NCBI GenBank assembly: GCA_964643885.1
Contig: CAZXUI010000009.1
Span: forward strand, 23,574 to 87,573
Reading direction: 5' to 3'
From: CAADGL01 sp964643885
GTDB lineage: Bacteria; Planctomycetota; Phycisphaerae; UBA1845; Fen-1342
Length of the DNA: 64,000 nt
Within the stretch, counting starts at the first letter, position 1. Each line of letters starts with the position of its first letter. A model generated the notes under the pieces. The model was not told the origin of the DNA and did no database searches. It saw only the letters and a program-made list of their open reading frames with translations. Positions 47,005-56,200 of this stretch are shown piece after piece. Both the position numbers and the translations under genes were made by a program.

Positions 47005-47541
47005 TCAGTACGCATCATAGCGCACGCCCTCGGCGTCCGCCCCGTCGGCATTCACCACAATGAAACCCGTGCGGCAGTTATAGACCCAGCCCGCCTCGGC
47101 CGCATCCGGCCGGGCGCGCGGCACAATCGCCGAGTCTGTGAGGACGACCACGCCGGTGCGGCCGGCCTGGTGCCCGAGGGGTGCCGGCGGAATGCCGGCC
47201 GGAAGGTATGGCCCGAAGCAGAACCGATCGGACCGGACTGCGGACGTGTTGCCGTCGCGGTCGCTGAAGCGGGTGAGCTGGGCGACGAAAGCCGCCGAGC
47301 TGCCGGCCGGCGAGCCGTTTGTGCCGTCGCCGCTCTCAGCAGGATAGACGCCGTGATCGATCTGGTAGGCTTCGATCGCGTGCCGCAGCGCGATGAGCTG
47401 CTCGCGCAGTTGCGCCTCGGGATCGGGTCCGGCGGCGTGGCCGAACTGCGGAATCGTGATCGCGGCGATCAGGCCGATAATCACGAAGGCGATGATCAAT
47501 TCGATGACGGACACGGCCGGACGGGCGGCGGGGTGAGTCAT
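47005..47541 (-). CDS. Type II secretion-like pseudopilin
   Basis: 178 residues. The prepilin leader is short and ends at residue 9 or 10 before VSVIELIIAFVIIGLIAAITIPQF, with the conserved glutamate. The remainder has an HAIEAYQIDHGVYP motif of GspG-like major pseudopilins and a C-terminal beta part with two cysteines (CFGPYL and YNCRTGF). The start overlaps the HD-GYP stop by 4 nt, so the two are co-expressed. No secretion ATPase is nearby. Confidence 0.8.
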   Translation of the reverse strand: MTHPAARPAVSVIELIIAFVIIGLIAAITIPQFGHAAGPDPEAQLREQLIALRHAIEAYQIDHGVYPAESGDGTNGSPAGSSAAFVAQLTRFSDRDGNTSAVRSDRFCFGPYLPAGIPPAPLGHQAGRTGVVVLTDSAIVPRARPDAAEAGWVYNCRTGFIVVNADGADAEGVRYDAY

Positions 47542-48383
47542 GCGCTTCCTCCGCTGAGATGGACGAGCGGTGCGGCCGGCATCGGGCCGTCCTCCTCGCG
47601 CTGAATGTGGCCGAAGCGGCGCTCGAAGTCGTCCGGGTCGGTTCGGCGGTAGCTCAGGATCGCGTCGATGAAGGCCGCGGTGACGCGCGGGTCGGTGATC
47701 CGGCCCGCTCCGCCGCGCAGCTCGGCGATCGCCCCTTCGAAGGTCATGCCGCTGCGATAGGAGCGGTTCGACGTGATGGCGTCGAAGAGGTCGGCGATGC
47801 GCAGGATGCGGGCGTCAAGCGGGATCTGCTCGCCGCGCAGGCCGTCCGGATAGCCGCTGCCGTCGTGGTTCTCATGATGATGCAGCACGGCCGGGAGTAC
47901 GGGACCGAGACTGACGACCGGCCGCAGCATCTCATAGCTCATGCGCGGGTGCTGGCGGACCTGCTCGTATTCTTCCGGTGTCAGCCGGCCGGGCTTATTG
48001 AGGATCTGCTCGGGAATCCCCACCTTGCCGACATCGTGCAGCATGCCGGCCCATTCGAGGGCTTCGAGGTGGGCGGGCGGCAGCTCCAGGGCCTGTCCGG
48101 TGAGGCGTGCCAGCCAGCCGACACGGTCCGAGTGGCCGCGGGTGTAGCGGTCGCGGGCTTCGATCACGTTGGCGAGGGCGGCGACGGTCTGGCGGGCGGC
48201 GTCGAGCTCGCGCAGCAGTCGTGTCTGCGAGCCGGCGTGCGGCGCGGGCAGAGCATCGAGCCGCGCGTAGCAGCGAGCCAGCTCGTCGCGGAGCGTGCGG
48301 TTCTCGGCCAGCAAGGCGGCATGGCTGAGCGGCGGCCGCTGCGCGGCGGGCATCGCGGCGAGCTGAGCGTCGATGGGAATCAT
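47538..48383 (-). CDS. HD-GYP domain protein (probable c-di-GMP phosphodiesterase)
   Basis: 281 residues. A coiled-coil N-terminal part (about 1-75) leads into an HD-GYP domain: RDRYTRGHSDRV, MLHDVGKVGIPEQIL, HHHENHDGSGYPDGL and RILRIADLFDAITSNRSYR. HHExxDGxGYP is the GYP signature for cyclic di-GMP hydrolysis. No receiver or sensor domain is attached. Linked to a pseudopilin gene, which suggests a role in surface structures or secretion. Confidence 0.9.
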   Translation of the reverse strand: MIPIDAQLAAMPAAQRPPLSHAALLAENRTLRDELARCYARLDALPAPHAGSQTRLLRELDAARQTVAALANVIEARDRYTRGHSDRVGWLARLTGQALELPPAHLEALEWAGMLHDVGKVGIPEQILNKPGRLTPEEYEQVRQHPRMSYEMLRPVVSLGPVLPAVLHHHENHDGSGYPDGLRGEQIPLDARILRIADLFDAITSNRSYRSGMTFEGAIAELRGGAGRITDPRVTAAFIDAILSYRRTDPDDFERRFGHIQREEDGPMPAAPLVHLSGGSA

Positions 48384-48619
48384 CTCGGGTACGTCCGCCT
48401 CCGGGAGGCCTGGTCGTTCGCCGCGATTCGTTCGGTTGCGGGTTGCGGCGGCGAACCCGTGCGAATCCGTCGCTTGGTGTGCGCGTCCTGCGGCTGATGT
48501 GGCTATCGAACAGGCCTGCGTGCTGCTTGGGCGATTGGCGGCGTGACGGGGGAGCGCGGATTGTGCAAACGGAATCTAGGACGCAGCCCGGGTGTGGCGT
48601 CTGATAAGCGCAGAGGGGA

Positions 48620-49552
48620 TCATCCGGCGCTGTTGCGGAACCAATCGATGGTTCGAGCGAATCCTTCGCGGCGGCCGATCTGCGGCTCCCAGCCGAGGAG
48701 CGTGCGGGCGCGGGTGATGTCCGGGCAGCGCACGCTGGGATCGTCCTTGGGCCGCTCGGCAAAGCGGATGGTGCTGCTGCTGCCGGCCAGGTCGATGATC
48801 TCGCGTGCGACCTCGAGCATGCTCACTTCGACCGGGTTGCCGATGTTGACCGGACCCTCGACATCGCTGAGCGCGAGCCTGAGCAGGCCGTCGACCTCGT
48901 CGGCTATGTAGCAGAAGCTGCGGGTCTGCGAGCCGTCGCCGTGGACGCTGAGCGGCTCGTTGCGGAGGGCCTGGCTGATAAACGTAGGCAGGGCCCGGCC
49001 GTCGTCGGCGCGCATGCGCGGACCGTAGGTGTTGAAGATGCGGGCCAGGCGGACGCGCAGGCCGTGCTGGCGCGTGTAGGCGGCCAGCAGCGCCTCGGCG
49101 AAGCGCTTGCCCTCGTCATAGCAGGAGCGCGGGCCGATGGGGTTGACGTTGCCCCAGTACTGTTCGCTTTGCGGATGCTTCAGCGGGTCGCCGTACACCT
49201 CGCTCGTGCTGCTGTGCAGCAGGCACGCGTCGCTGCGCATGGCGAACTCCGCCAGGTTCCAGACGCCGTGCGAGCAGACGGCGAGGATGTCGAGCCGGCG
49301 GGGGCCGAAGTCGGCCGGCGAGGCCGGGCAGGCGAGGTTGAAAATCACGTCGAAACGCGGTTCGAGCTCGAGCGGAAGCGTGATGTCGTGGCGGATGAAG
49401 CGGAATCCGGGGCGGAGCGACAGCTCGGCGACGTTGCCCTGCTGGCCGGTCGAGAGATCGTCCAGGCCGACGACCTCGTGCCCCTCATCCAGGAGCCGCT
49501 GGCACAGGTGGAATCCGATGAAGCCGGCACTGCCGGTGACGAGCATTCGCAC
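48620..49552 (-). CDS. UDP-glucuronate decarboxylase (UDP-xylose synthase)
   Basis: 310 residues from the GTG at 49552, which has GGGAGG 8 nt upstream; the ATG at 49546 is two codons on. NAD-binding GSAGFIGFHL, then the UXS-specific HDITLPL, NLACPASP and STSEVYGDPLKHPQ, the active-site YDEGKR and RIFNTYGPRMRADDGR. Converts UDP-glucuronate to UDP-xylose. Divergent from the UDP-glucose dehydrogenase that makes its substrate. Confidence 0.93.
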   Translation of the reverse strand: MRMLVTGSAGFIGFHLCQRLLDEGHEVVGLDDLSTGQQGNVAELSLRPGFRFIRHDITLPLELEPRFDVIFNLACPASPADFGPRRLDILAVCSHGVWNLAEFAMRSDACLLHSSTSEVYGDPLKHPQSEQYWGNVNPIGPRSCYDEGKRFAEALLAAYTRQHGLRVRLARIFNTYGPRMRADDGRALPTFISQALRNEPLSVHGDGSQTRSFCYIADEVDGLLRLALSDVEGPVNIGNPVEVSMLEVAREIIDLAGSSSTIRFAERPKDDPSVRCPDITRARTLLGWEPQIGRREGFARTIDWFRNSAG

Positions 49553-49621
49553 GCGGTCGACCTCCCACCGGCCCGCCGGCCGGGGCTCATGCGGCGGGTT
49601 CGCGTGTCCGCCGCTGTTGCG

Positions 49622-49629
49622 ATTATAGT
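49622..49629. promoter_or_regulatory. Overlapping divergent -10 elements
   Basis: ATTATAGT carries TATAAT on the minus strand (49622-49627, toward UXS) and TATAGT on the plus strand (49624-49629, toward UGD). No clear -35 on either side. A shared control point for the two UDP-sugar genes. Confidence 0.4.
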
Positions 49630-49697
49630 GAGCGGGCCGCTCGGCGCGCACGCGGTGGCGCGGCCGGGGCGGCCGGTTTGGCAGGAGAGTTCGCCGG

Positions 49698-51026
49698 ATG
49701 CGCATCTGCGTCGTCGGAAGCGGTTATGTGGGGCTGGTGACGGCCGCGTGCCTGGCCGACAGCGGGAATCACGTCGTCGGCGTGGATGTGGACGACACGA
49801 AGGTGGCCGCGCTGTCGGCCGGCGAATGTCCGATCTTCGAGCGCGGGCTGGGGGAGCTGCTCGCGGCGAATCTGAAGGCGGGGCGGCTGCGCTTCACGAC
49901 CGACCTGAAGGCGGCCGTGGCCAACACGGAGTTCATCTTCCTGGCCGTGGGTACGCCGGGCCAGCCGGATGGGTCGGCCGATCTGCGCGTGGTGGAGGAG
50001 GTGGCCGCGCAGGTGGGGCGGGCGCTGGCCGGGCCGGTGGTGCTGGTGATCAAGAGCACGGTCCCGGTCGGCACCGGGGCGCGCGTGGCGGAGATCGTCG
50101 CGAGCGTGACGAAGCACCGCTGCGACGTCGTCAGCAACCCGGAGTTTCTCAAGGAGGGGACGGCGGTCGACGATTTCATGCGGCCGGACCGCGTGGTGAT
50201 CGGCTCGGAGGATCCGGAGGCGGCCGAGCGGGTGGCGGAGCTGTACAAGCCGTTCGTTCGCAACAACAAGCCGATCGTGCGGATGAGCCGGGCGGCGGCG
50301 GAGATGACGAAGTACGCGGCGAACTCCTACCTGGCGACGCGGATCAGCTTCATCAACGAGGTGGCGGAGATCTGCGAGCGGGCGGGGGTGGACGTGGACG
50401 AGGTGCGGCGGGGGATGGGGCTGGATGCGCGGATCGGGCAGCATTTTCTCTATCCCGGAGTGGGATATGGAGGGAGCTGCTTCCCCAAGGACGTGCGGGC
50501 GTTGTCGCACAGCGCGCGCGAGCTGGGCGTGGAGCCGGGGATCCTGGAGGCCGTGGATCGGCGCAATCAGCGGCAGCGTTCGGCCATGGCGGAGCGGATC
50601 ATCCAGCGGCTCGGGCCGGATCTGAAGCGGCGGCGCGTGGCCGTCTGGGGGCTGGCCTTCAAGCCGAATACGGACGACGTGCGCGAAGCGCCGGCGATCA
50701 CGATCGTCGAGGCGTTGCTCGCGGCGGGTGCGGCCCTCGCGGTGCACGATCCGAAGGCGCTGGAGGCGGCCCGGGCGGTCCTGAGCGAGCGGGTGACCTA
50801 TTGCCAGGATCCGTACGCGGCTCTGGAAGGGGCGGACGCGCTGCTGATCAACACCGAGTGGATGGAATACCGCAGCCCGGATCTGGTCGAGCTGCGCTCG
50901 CGGCTGCGCCAGCCGCTGATTTTCGACGGGCGAAACCTTTACGATCTGTCGCTGATGCGGCGATATAATTTTGAGTATCACAGCGTCGGCCGGCCGTCGG
51001 TCGTGCCGAACGGCGAGCCGCGCTGA
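49698..51026 (+). CDS. ugd: UDP-glucose 6-dehydrogenase
   Basis: 442 residues, standard. Oxidises UDP-glucose twice with NAD to UDP-glucuronate. N-terminal GSGYVGLVTAACLA, TVPVGTGAR, and the catalytic cysteine in GVGYGGSCFPKD; later AFKPNTDDVREAP. Ribosome site GGAGAG is 9 nt upstream. Together with UXS it gives the two-step route to UDP-xylose, used in glycans. Confidence 0.96.
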   Translation: MRICVVGSGYVGLVTAACLADSGNHVVGVDVDDTKVAALSAGECPIFERGLGELLAANLKAGRLRFTTDLKAAVANTEFIFLAVGTPGQPDGSADLRVVEEVAAQVGRALAGPVVLVIKSTVPVGTGARVAEIVASVTKHRCDVVSNPEFLKEGTAVDDFMRPDRVVIGSEDPEAAERVAELYKPFVRNNKPIVRMSRAAAEMTKYAANSYLATRISFINEVAEICERAGVDVDEVRRGMGLDARIGQHFLYPGVGYGGSCFPKDVRALSHSARELGVEPGILEAVDRRNQRQRSAMAERIIQRLGPDLKRRRVAVWGLAFKPNTDDVREAPAITIVEALLAAGAALAVHDPKALEAARAVLSERVTYCQDPYAALEGADALLINTEWMEYRSPDLVELRSRLRQPLIFDGRNLYDLSLMRRYNFEYHSVGRPSVVPNGEPR

Positions 51027-51053
51027 GAGCGACGGACGCAGAGAGGCGCGTCG

Positions 51054-52169
51054 ATGAGCGCCCGCGTAGCACTTCGAACACTTCTGAGCGACAACACAGC
51101 CCCGGCGGCGGAGGAGCTGATCGAGCGGCTGGCGGGCGGCGCGGTGCGCTGCCTGGCCTGCGGGCACCGCTGCAAGGTGCTCCCCGGGCGCAACGGCGTC
51201 TGCCAGGTGCGCTTTAATCGCGACGGCGAGCTGCGCGTGCCCTTCGGCTACGTCGCGGGCCTGGCGATCGACCCGATCGAGAAGAAGCCCTTCTATCACG
51301 CCTACCCCGGCACGGAAGCGCTCTCGTTCGGCATGCTCGGGTGCGACTATCACTGCGGCTATTGCCAGAACTGGGTCACCAGCCAGGCCCTGCGCGACGA
51401 CGAGGCCGTGGCCTCGCCGCAGTTCGTCGACCCGGAGCGCATCGTTTCGCTGGCGCTGCGGCACGGCTGCAAGGTGCTGACCAGCACCTATAACGAGCCG
51501 CTGATCACGAGCGAGTGGGCGATCGAGATCTTCAAGCTGGGGAGGCAGGCGGGCCTGGTCTGCTCGTATGTCTCCAACGGCAACGGCACGCCGCAGGTGC
51601 TCGAGTACATCCGGCCGCACGTGGACCTGTACAAGGTGGACCTGAAGGCGTTCAGCGACCGCACGTACCGCGAGCTGGGCGGCGTGCTCGAGAACACGCT
51701 CGCCACGATCCGCCTGCTCAAGAAGATGGACTTCTGGGTGGAGATCGTGACGCTGGTCGTGCCTGGGCTGAACGACTCGGACGACGAGCTGCGCCAGATC
51801 GCCGAGTTCGTCGCGGACGTGGATGAGTACATGCCGTGGCACGTGACGGCGTTTCATCCGGACTATCGCATGACGGACCCGCCGCAGACGAGCGTGGAGG
51901 CGCTGCTGCGGGCCTACGAGATCGGGCGCGCCGCGGGGCTGAAGTTCGTCTATCCCGGCAATATCGCCGGCCGCGTGGGAGATCGCGAGCACACACGCTG
52001 CCCGACGTGCGACGAGGTCCTGATCGAGCGGCGCGGGTTCTACGTCCTGGCGAATCACATGCGCGGGTCGAAGTGCCCGAGCTGCGGGGCGGTGATCCCC
52101 GGCGTGTGGGCGGAGGACGCGCCGTCACACAGCGTCGGACCGGGCGTACCGCGCGGCGTGCCATTGTAA
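51054..52169 (+). CDS. amrS: AmmeMemoRadiSam-system radical SAM enzyme
   Basis: 371 residues; AGAGAGG precedes the ATG. The radical SAM cluster motif is CDYHCGYCQNW near residue 98. An N-terminal cysteine set (CLACGHRC, then C in GVCQVRF) and a C-terminal pair of CxxC motifs (CPTCDEV and CPSCGAV) fit AmrS proteins. The AMMECR1 and Memo partners that usually accompany it are not here. 17 bp separate it from the convergent tagF. Its reaction is not established. Confidence 0.9.
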   Translation: MSARVALRTLLSDNTAPAAEELIERLAGGAVRCLACGHRCKVLPGRNGVCQVRFNRDGELRVPFGYVAGLAIDPIEKKPFYHAYPGTEALSFGMLGCDYHCGYCQNWVTSQALRDDEAVASPQFVDPERIVSLALRHGCKVLTSTYNEPLITSEWAIEIFKLGRQAGLVCSYVSNGNGTPQVLEYIRPHVDLYKVDLKAFSDRTYRELGGVLENTLATIRLLKKMDFWVEIVTLVVPGLNDSDDELRQIAEFVADVDEYMPWHVTAFHPDYRMTDPPQTSVEALLRAYEIGRAAGLKFVYPGNIAGRVGDREHTRCPTCDEVLIERRGFYVLANHMRGSKCPSCGAVIPGVWAEDAPSHSVGPGVPRGVPL

Positions 52170-52186
52170 TCGGTGTATGCAGCCGT

Positions 52187-53194
52187 TCAGGCGCCCGATT
52201 CATTCAGCGGGGCGTTTTCCGCCAGCCAGTTCAGCAGCGGTCCGGTCGGCGCGGCCACGCGGGCCAACACGCCCGAATCCGTGCTGACCGGGGGAACCTG
52301 CGCGAGTTGCTCGACGTAGCCGTAGCGGCCGTCGCCGGTCGTCAGTAGCTGAAAATCATCTGGCAGCAGCGGGCGCAGCAGAACATGCAGCAGGGCCGGG
52401 CCGGCGGCGCCGGGTGCGGGGACGATCATCTGCACCGGCCGGCCGGCGCGGCGGACGACGCCGCTGAGCCACTGAAGCCACATGACGGCCTGGGCGCTGG
52501 GTGCGAAGCCATCGGCGACCGGGCAGGCGACGGCGAGATCGGCCAACCCGGCCGGGTTGGCCCGCCAGCGGTTGGCGCGGCGAAGCAGGCTGCCGTACCA
52601 GTCGCCGGGGTTGTCGGCCGAACTGATGTGGCTTCTCGCGAACCAGCCGTCGGCCGGGATGGCGCCCGCTTTCTCCCAAAGTTCGGCGGCGCGGCGTTCG
52701 ACGTCCTCGGGTGCGGCGATCAAGGTGCGCTTTCCGTAGACCTTGTAGAAGTCGCCGCCGCGTCCGAGGCGATGCAGCTCGGCGTGCAGGGCGTCGAACT
52801 GGGAGAAGATCACGTCAGCGGCCGCCCACTGCTGATGGGGATTCTGTCCGAGCGAGGCGGGCGGGCAGACGACGAAGAAGCAGAAGGGGAAGGGGCGGCC
52901 GAGGCTGTCGCGGCTGTCCCAGATGCTGGCCAGGACGAAGTCGCGCTGGTCGGGCGGCAGGATCATCATCCGGCTGGGGCGCATCACGCCGGCCGGGCTG
53001 CTGGCGGCCGAGCGAACCCAGGCCAGACGTCCCTCGTCGAGCCAGCGGCTGAAGCTGGTCGGCGCGCCGGGGGCGACCTCGAGCCGGCGATACTCGGCGT
53101 AGAGGGGGAGCTTGCCATACGCGCGCAGCGGCAGTTCGAGCCGGCCGGTGCCGGTCCCGAAGAGCTTCCCGAAGAGACTGCCGAGCTTGGCCAT
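52187..53194 (-). CDS. tagF: Type VI secretion protein TagF
   Basis: 335 residues. The N-terminal ~200 residues match the TagF domain: YGKLPLYAEYRRLEV, PTSFSRWLDEG, ASIWDSRDSLGRPFPFCFFV and FDALHAEL. The C-terminal ~120 residues form a second, less clear alpha/beta domain. TagF is a post-translational repressor of T6SS in Proteobacteria; fused PP2C or kinase partners (PppA, PpkA) are absent here. Last gene of the operon, 33 bp after tssM. Confidence 0.8.
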   Translation of the reverse strand: MAKLGSLFGKLFGTGTGRLELPLRAYGKLPLYAEYRRLEVAPGAPTSFSRWLDEGRLAWVRSAASSPAGVMRPSRMMILPPDQRDFVLASIWDSRDSLGRPFPFCFFVVCPPASLGQNPHQQWAAADVIFSQFDALHAELHRLGRGGDFYKVYGKRTLIAAPEDVERRAAELWEKAGAIPADGWFARSHISSADNPGDWYGSLLRRANRWRANPAGLADLAVACPVADGFAPSAQAVMWLQWLSGVVRRAGRPVQMIVPAPGAAGPALLHVLLRPLLPDDFQLLTTGDGRYGYVEQLAQVPPVSTDSGVLARVAAPTGPLLNWLAENAPLNESGA

Positions 53195-53227
53195 GGCTGG
53201 CTCCGGCGGCGGTGCCGCGGGGGTTTA

Positions 53228-56200
53228 CTAGGGCGGCGTCAGAAAGCGCTCGGCGGCGCTCATCTTCGGCACCGGGCCTGGATCCGGCGGCGGCGGGATG
53301 AGGCCGGGGAACGGTCGCTCGAACTTGATGGCGACGACGAATCCGCACCACTCCTGCGGGTGATCCGGCAGCGCGATCCGCATGGGCACGATCCAGAAGT
53401 CTTCCTGCCGCGTGGCCAGCGCCGGGTTGCACAGCAGCGCCAGCAGGGAGGCAGGCTTCGGCGGAAGCCGCCAGGCGGTCTGCGCCGATTCGGGAAACTG
53501 GTCGGCGCGGACCCCCTCGATGCGCTGCGTGACGCGGGCGAACGTCTCGGGCATGGGCTCGAGCGTCGGCGGCGCGAGCTGCCAGCGATAGACGAACTCG
53601 GAGCCGCGAAGCGCCGCCAGCGCGTCCGCCGGAAGACTGTCCTGCGCGCCCGTGCGGGCCGCGAACTCGATCACGCCGGCCGGTGAATTGGAGACGCGGC
53701 CGAGCAGCGGCAGGCCGATCTCGAAGCGCTCGTAGGCCGTGCCGGCCGAGAGGGAATCGATGTCGCGCGCGAAGCCGAGGTTGACGGTGAGCGGGGGCGG
53801 CGGCTGGTCGAGCGCCGGGGTGTCGCCATACAGGAACTTGATCCACGCGTCGCACTGACTGAGCGTGCGCAGAACGTCGCTCTCGGGCTGGTGCAGCTCC
53901 GCCAGCAGCTTGCCGAAGCTGCCGTCGAACTCGCGGGTGCGTTTGAGCAGCTCGCGAAGAGCGTCCGCGGAGAGCGCCTGATCGGCCAGCCGCGTGAGAA
54001 GTTGAAGGTCGGTCGATGTGTCGTTGGCCGACGCGGCCAGCGGGAAGCGGCCGGCGTCGCCCTTGAGCAGTTCGTGAAGCCTGCCGTCGAGGTAATGCCG
54101 GAGCAGGACGCGGCCGTGCGCTTCGAGCTCGATCAGCGGGCCGGTGGCGGAGAGCTCGCGCAGGCTCAGACGCGAACCGAACAGCTCCCGCAGCCGCGGC
54201 TCGACGATGCTGCGGCCGGGGTCGTCGACCTTGCCGAGCGCGTCGGGGCCGATCTGGCGAACGTGGTCGACGTAGCGGGCCCAGGCCTCGGCCGACTGGA
54301 TGGCCAACTCGTCGATCCGGGCATCCTGCTGGGCGGAGCCGACGGCGCTGACGAGGTTGTTCATAAGCGTGGTGATGTCGGGCCGGTCGCGCCGCAGATC
54401 GGACAGCAGCTCGCCAAGGGTCGATTCGCGAAGCTGGCGGTCGATCTCGCGCTCGCTGCTGAAACCGAGCAGCGCGCAGACGAAGTTGCGCAACAGCGAC
54501 TGCGTGCGGAGCTGAAGCTCGGCGGTCATGCGGGCCTTGCCCTCGACCACGGCTTTCTGAAACTCGGGCCAGCTCAGCCGGCCGTCGCGGGACTGCGTGA
54601 GCAGTGCGACCGCCTGGGGGTCGAGGAAGACGCGGGCGTCGGCGTGCGCGGCGTGCCAGTCGCGCGTGTAGCCCAGGAAGTAGCGGCGGGCCGCCTCGCG
54701 CAGGGCGGCGCGGGCATCGGCCGAGTCGGGCGAGTCGCCGAGTGCGTTCAGCGTCGTCTGGTACGCACGGAATGCTTCGATCAGTAAAGTGCGCGTGTGA
54801 TACCGGTGCAGGGCCCGCGTGCCCGCCGGCGTCTCGAGCAGGCGGCGGTCGTCCTGCGGCGGCGGCTCTTCACTCCGACCGCCGCCGAGCAGTGCCGAGA
54901 GATCGTCCGGATCGGACGGCGGCGTGTCGGGTCGGGTTTGGGGCTCGGCTGGCCGGGCGGCGACGGCCGGCCTGACCGGCTCGAAGGGCAGCTCATCGCT
55001 GGGACTGTCATATCCGGGGATGAGCTGGCCGATGCCGGGCATCGTGGCTGCGCTGGCCGCCTGCTGCGCGCGGTTGGTCATGGCGGCCAGCAGATTCGAT
55101 CGGCCGCGGTTGATCTGCGTGTCGATGACGGCCTGAACGAGCGAATGGAGATCGGCCGGGCGCCAGAAGGACTGCGCTTCGAGGCCGGACTGGCGGATGA
55201 TCTGCTCGCGGCTGGTGGAGGCTTCGATGCTGGCGAGCCAAGTGCCGAGCCGGCCGCTGACGGAGCCGGCGGAACTGAAGCTCGCAAGCAGAGTCGACCA
55301 TTGCCGCAGGTCTTCGAGCTGCGCGGCGAAATCCGCCTGCTGCTGGGCGAGCGCGACGAGCTCGCCCAGATAGACGCGAAAGAGCTCCGAGGGGCCTAGC
55401 GCGCTGGGCGCGAGCGCCAGCGTCGGCGGCTGGCCGCGCGGCTCGGAAATCTCGATCAGGCCGAGCTGAAGCAGCGCGGCCTTGGCGTCCTCGGCGTCGG
55501 GGATGGAGAGCCGGGTGAGCAGGTCCGCGTACTGTTGCTCGAACGTGTCGCCGAGCTGTTTGCGGGTATCCGTGAGTCCCTGATAGACCGTGAGCTGCGG
55601 TGGTTTCGTGCGATCGGCCTCGGCGACGTGGTCGTCCAGTGCGGTGCGGATCGGGTCGAGCGTGGCGCTCCACTGCGCGGCCAGCAGATCGCGCAGGCCT
55701 CCTGGCCAGAGAAGCTGGCCGTCGTGCAGCGGCGCGGGATTGCCCTTGAGATAGTCGCTCAGCGCGCGGTACGCGAAGGCCAGCGAGCCGCTGGCGGCGG
55801 GGGCGGCCTGCGAAACGTCGAACGCGTCGAGCAGGCCGACGGCGTCGCGCAGTTGCTCTCCGGCGCCAGCCTGGCCGGCCGCGAAGGCGGCTCGGGTAGC
55901 CAGAACGGTGTCGTAGGCGGCCCGGAGCTGGCTGAGCTGCTGGCCGAGGCCGAGCCAGTACTTGACGGCGGCGTCTTCGGCGGAATCGACGAGCGCAGCG
56001 CGGCGCAGCAGGTCATCGCGCACGCCGGCGATGGCGGACGCCAGCGCGCTGGTCGCGCGGCCGGGCGGCATCGCGCCGGATTGCGGCAGAATCTCCGTGC
56101 CGAACCGGGCCGACGAATCCGCCCGGGCGAGCGATTCGAGCGCGTAGCGGAACTGCTCCGTGGCGGCGGTGCGGTCGGCTTCGAGTTCGTCGGTCAGCAG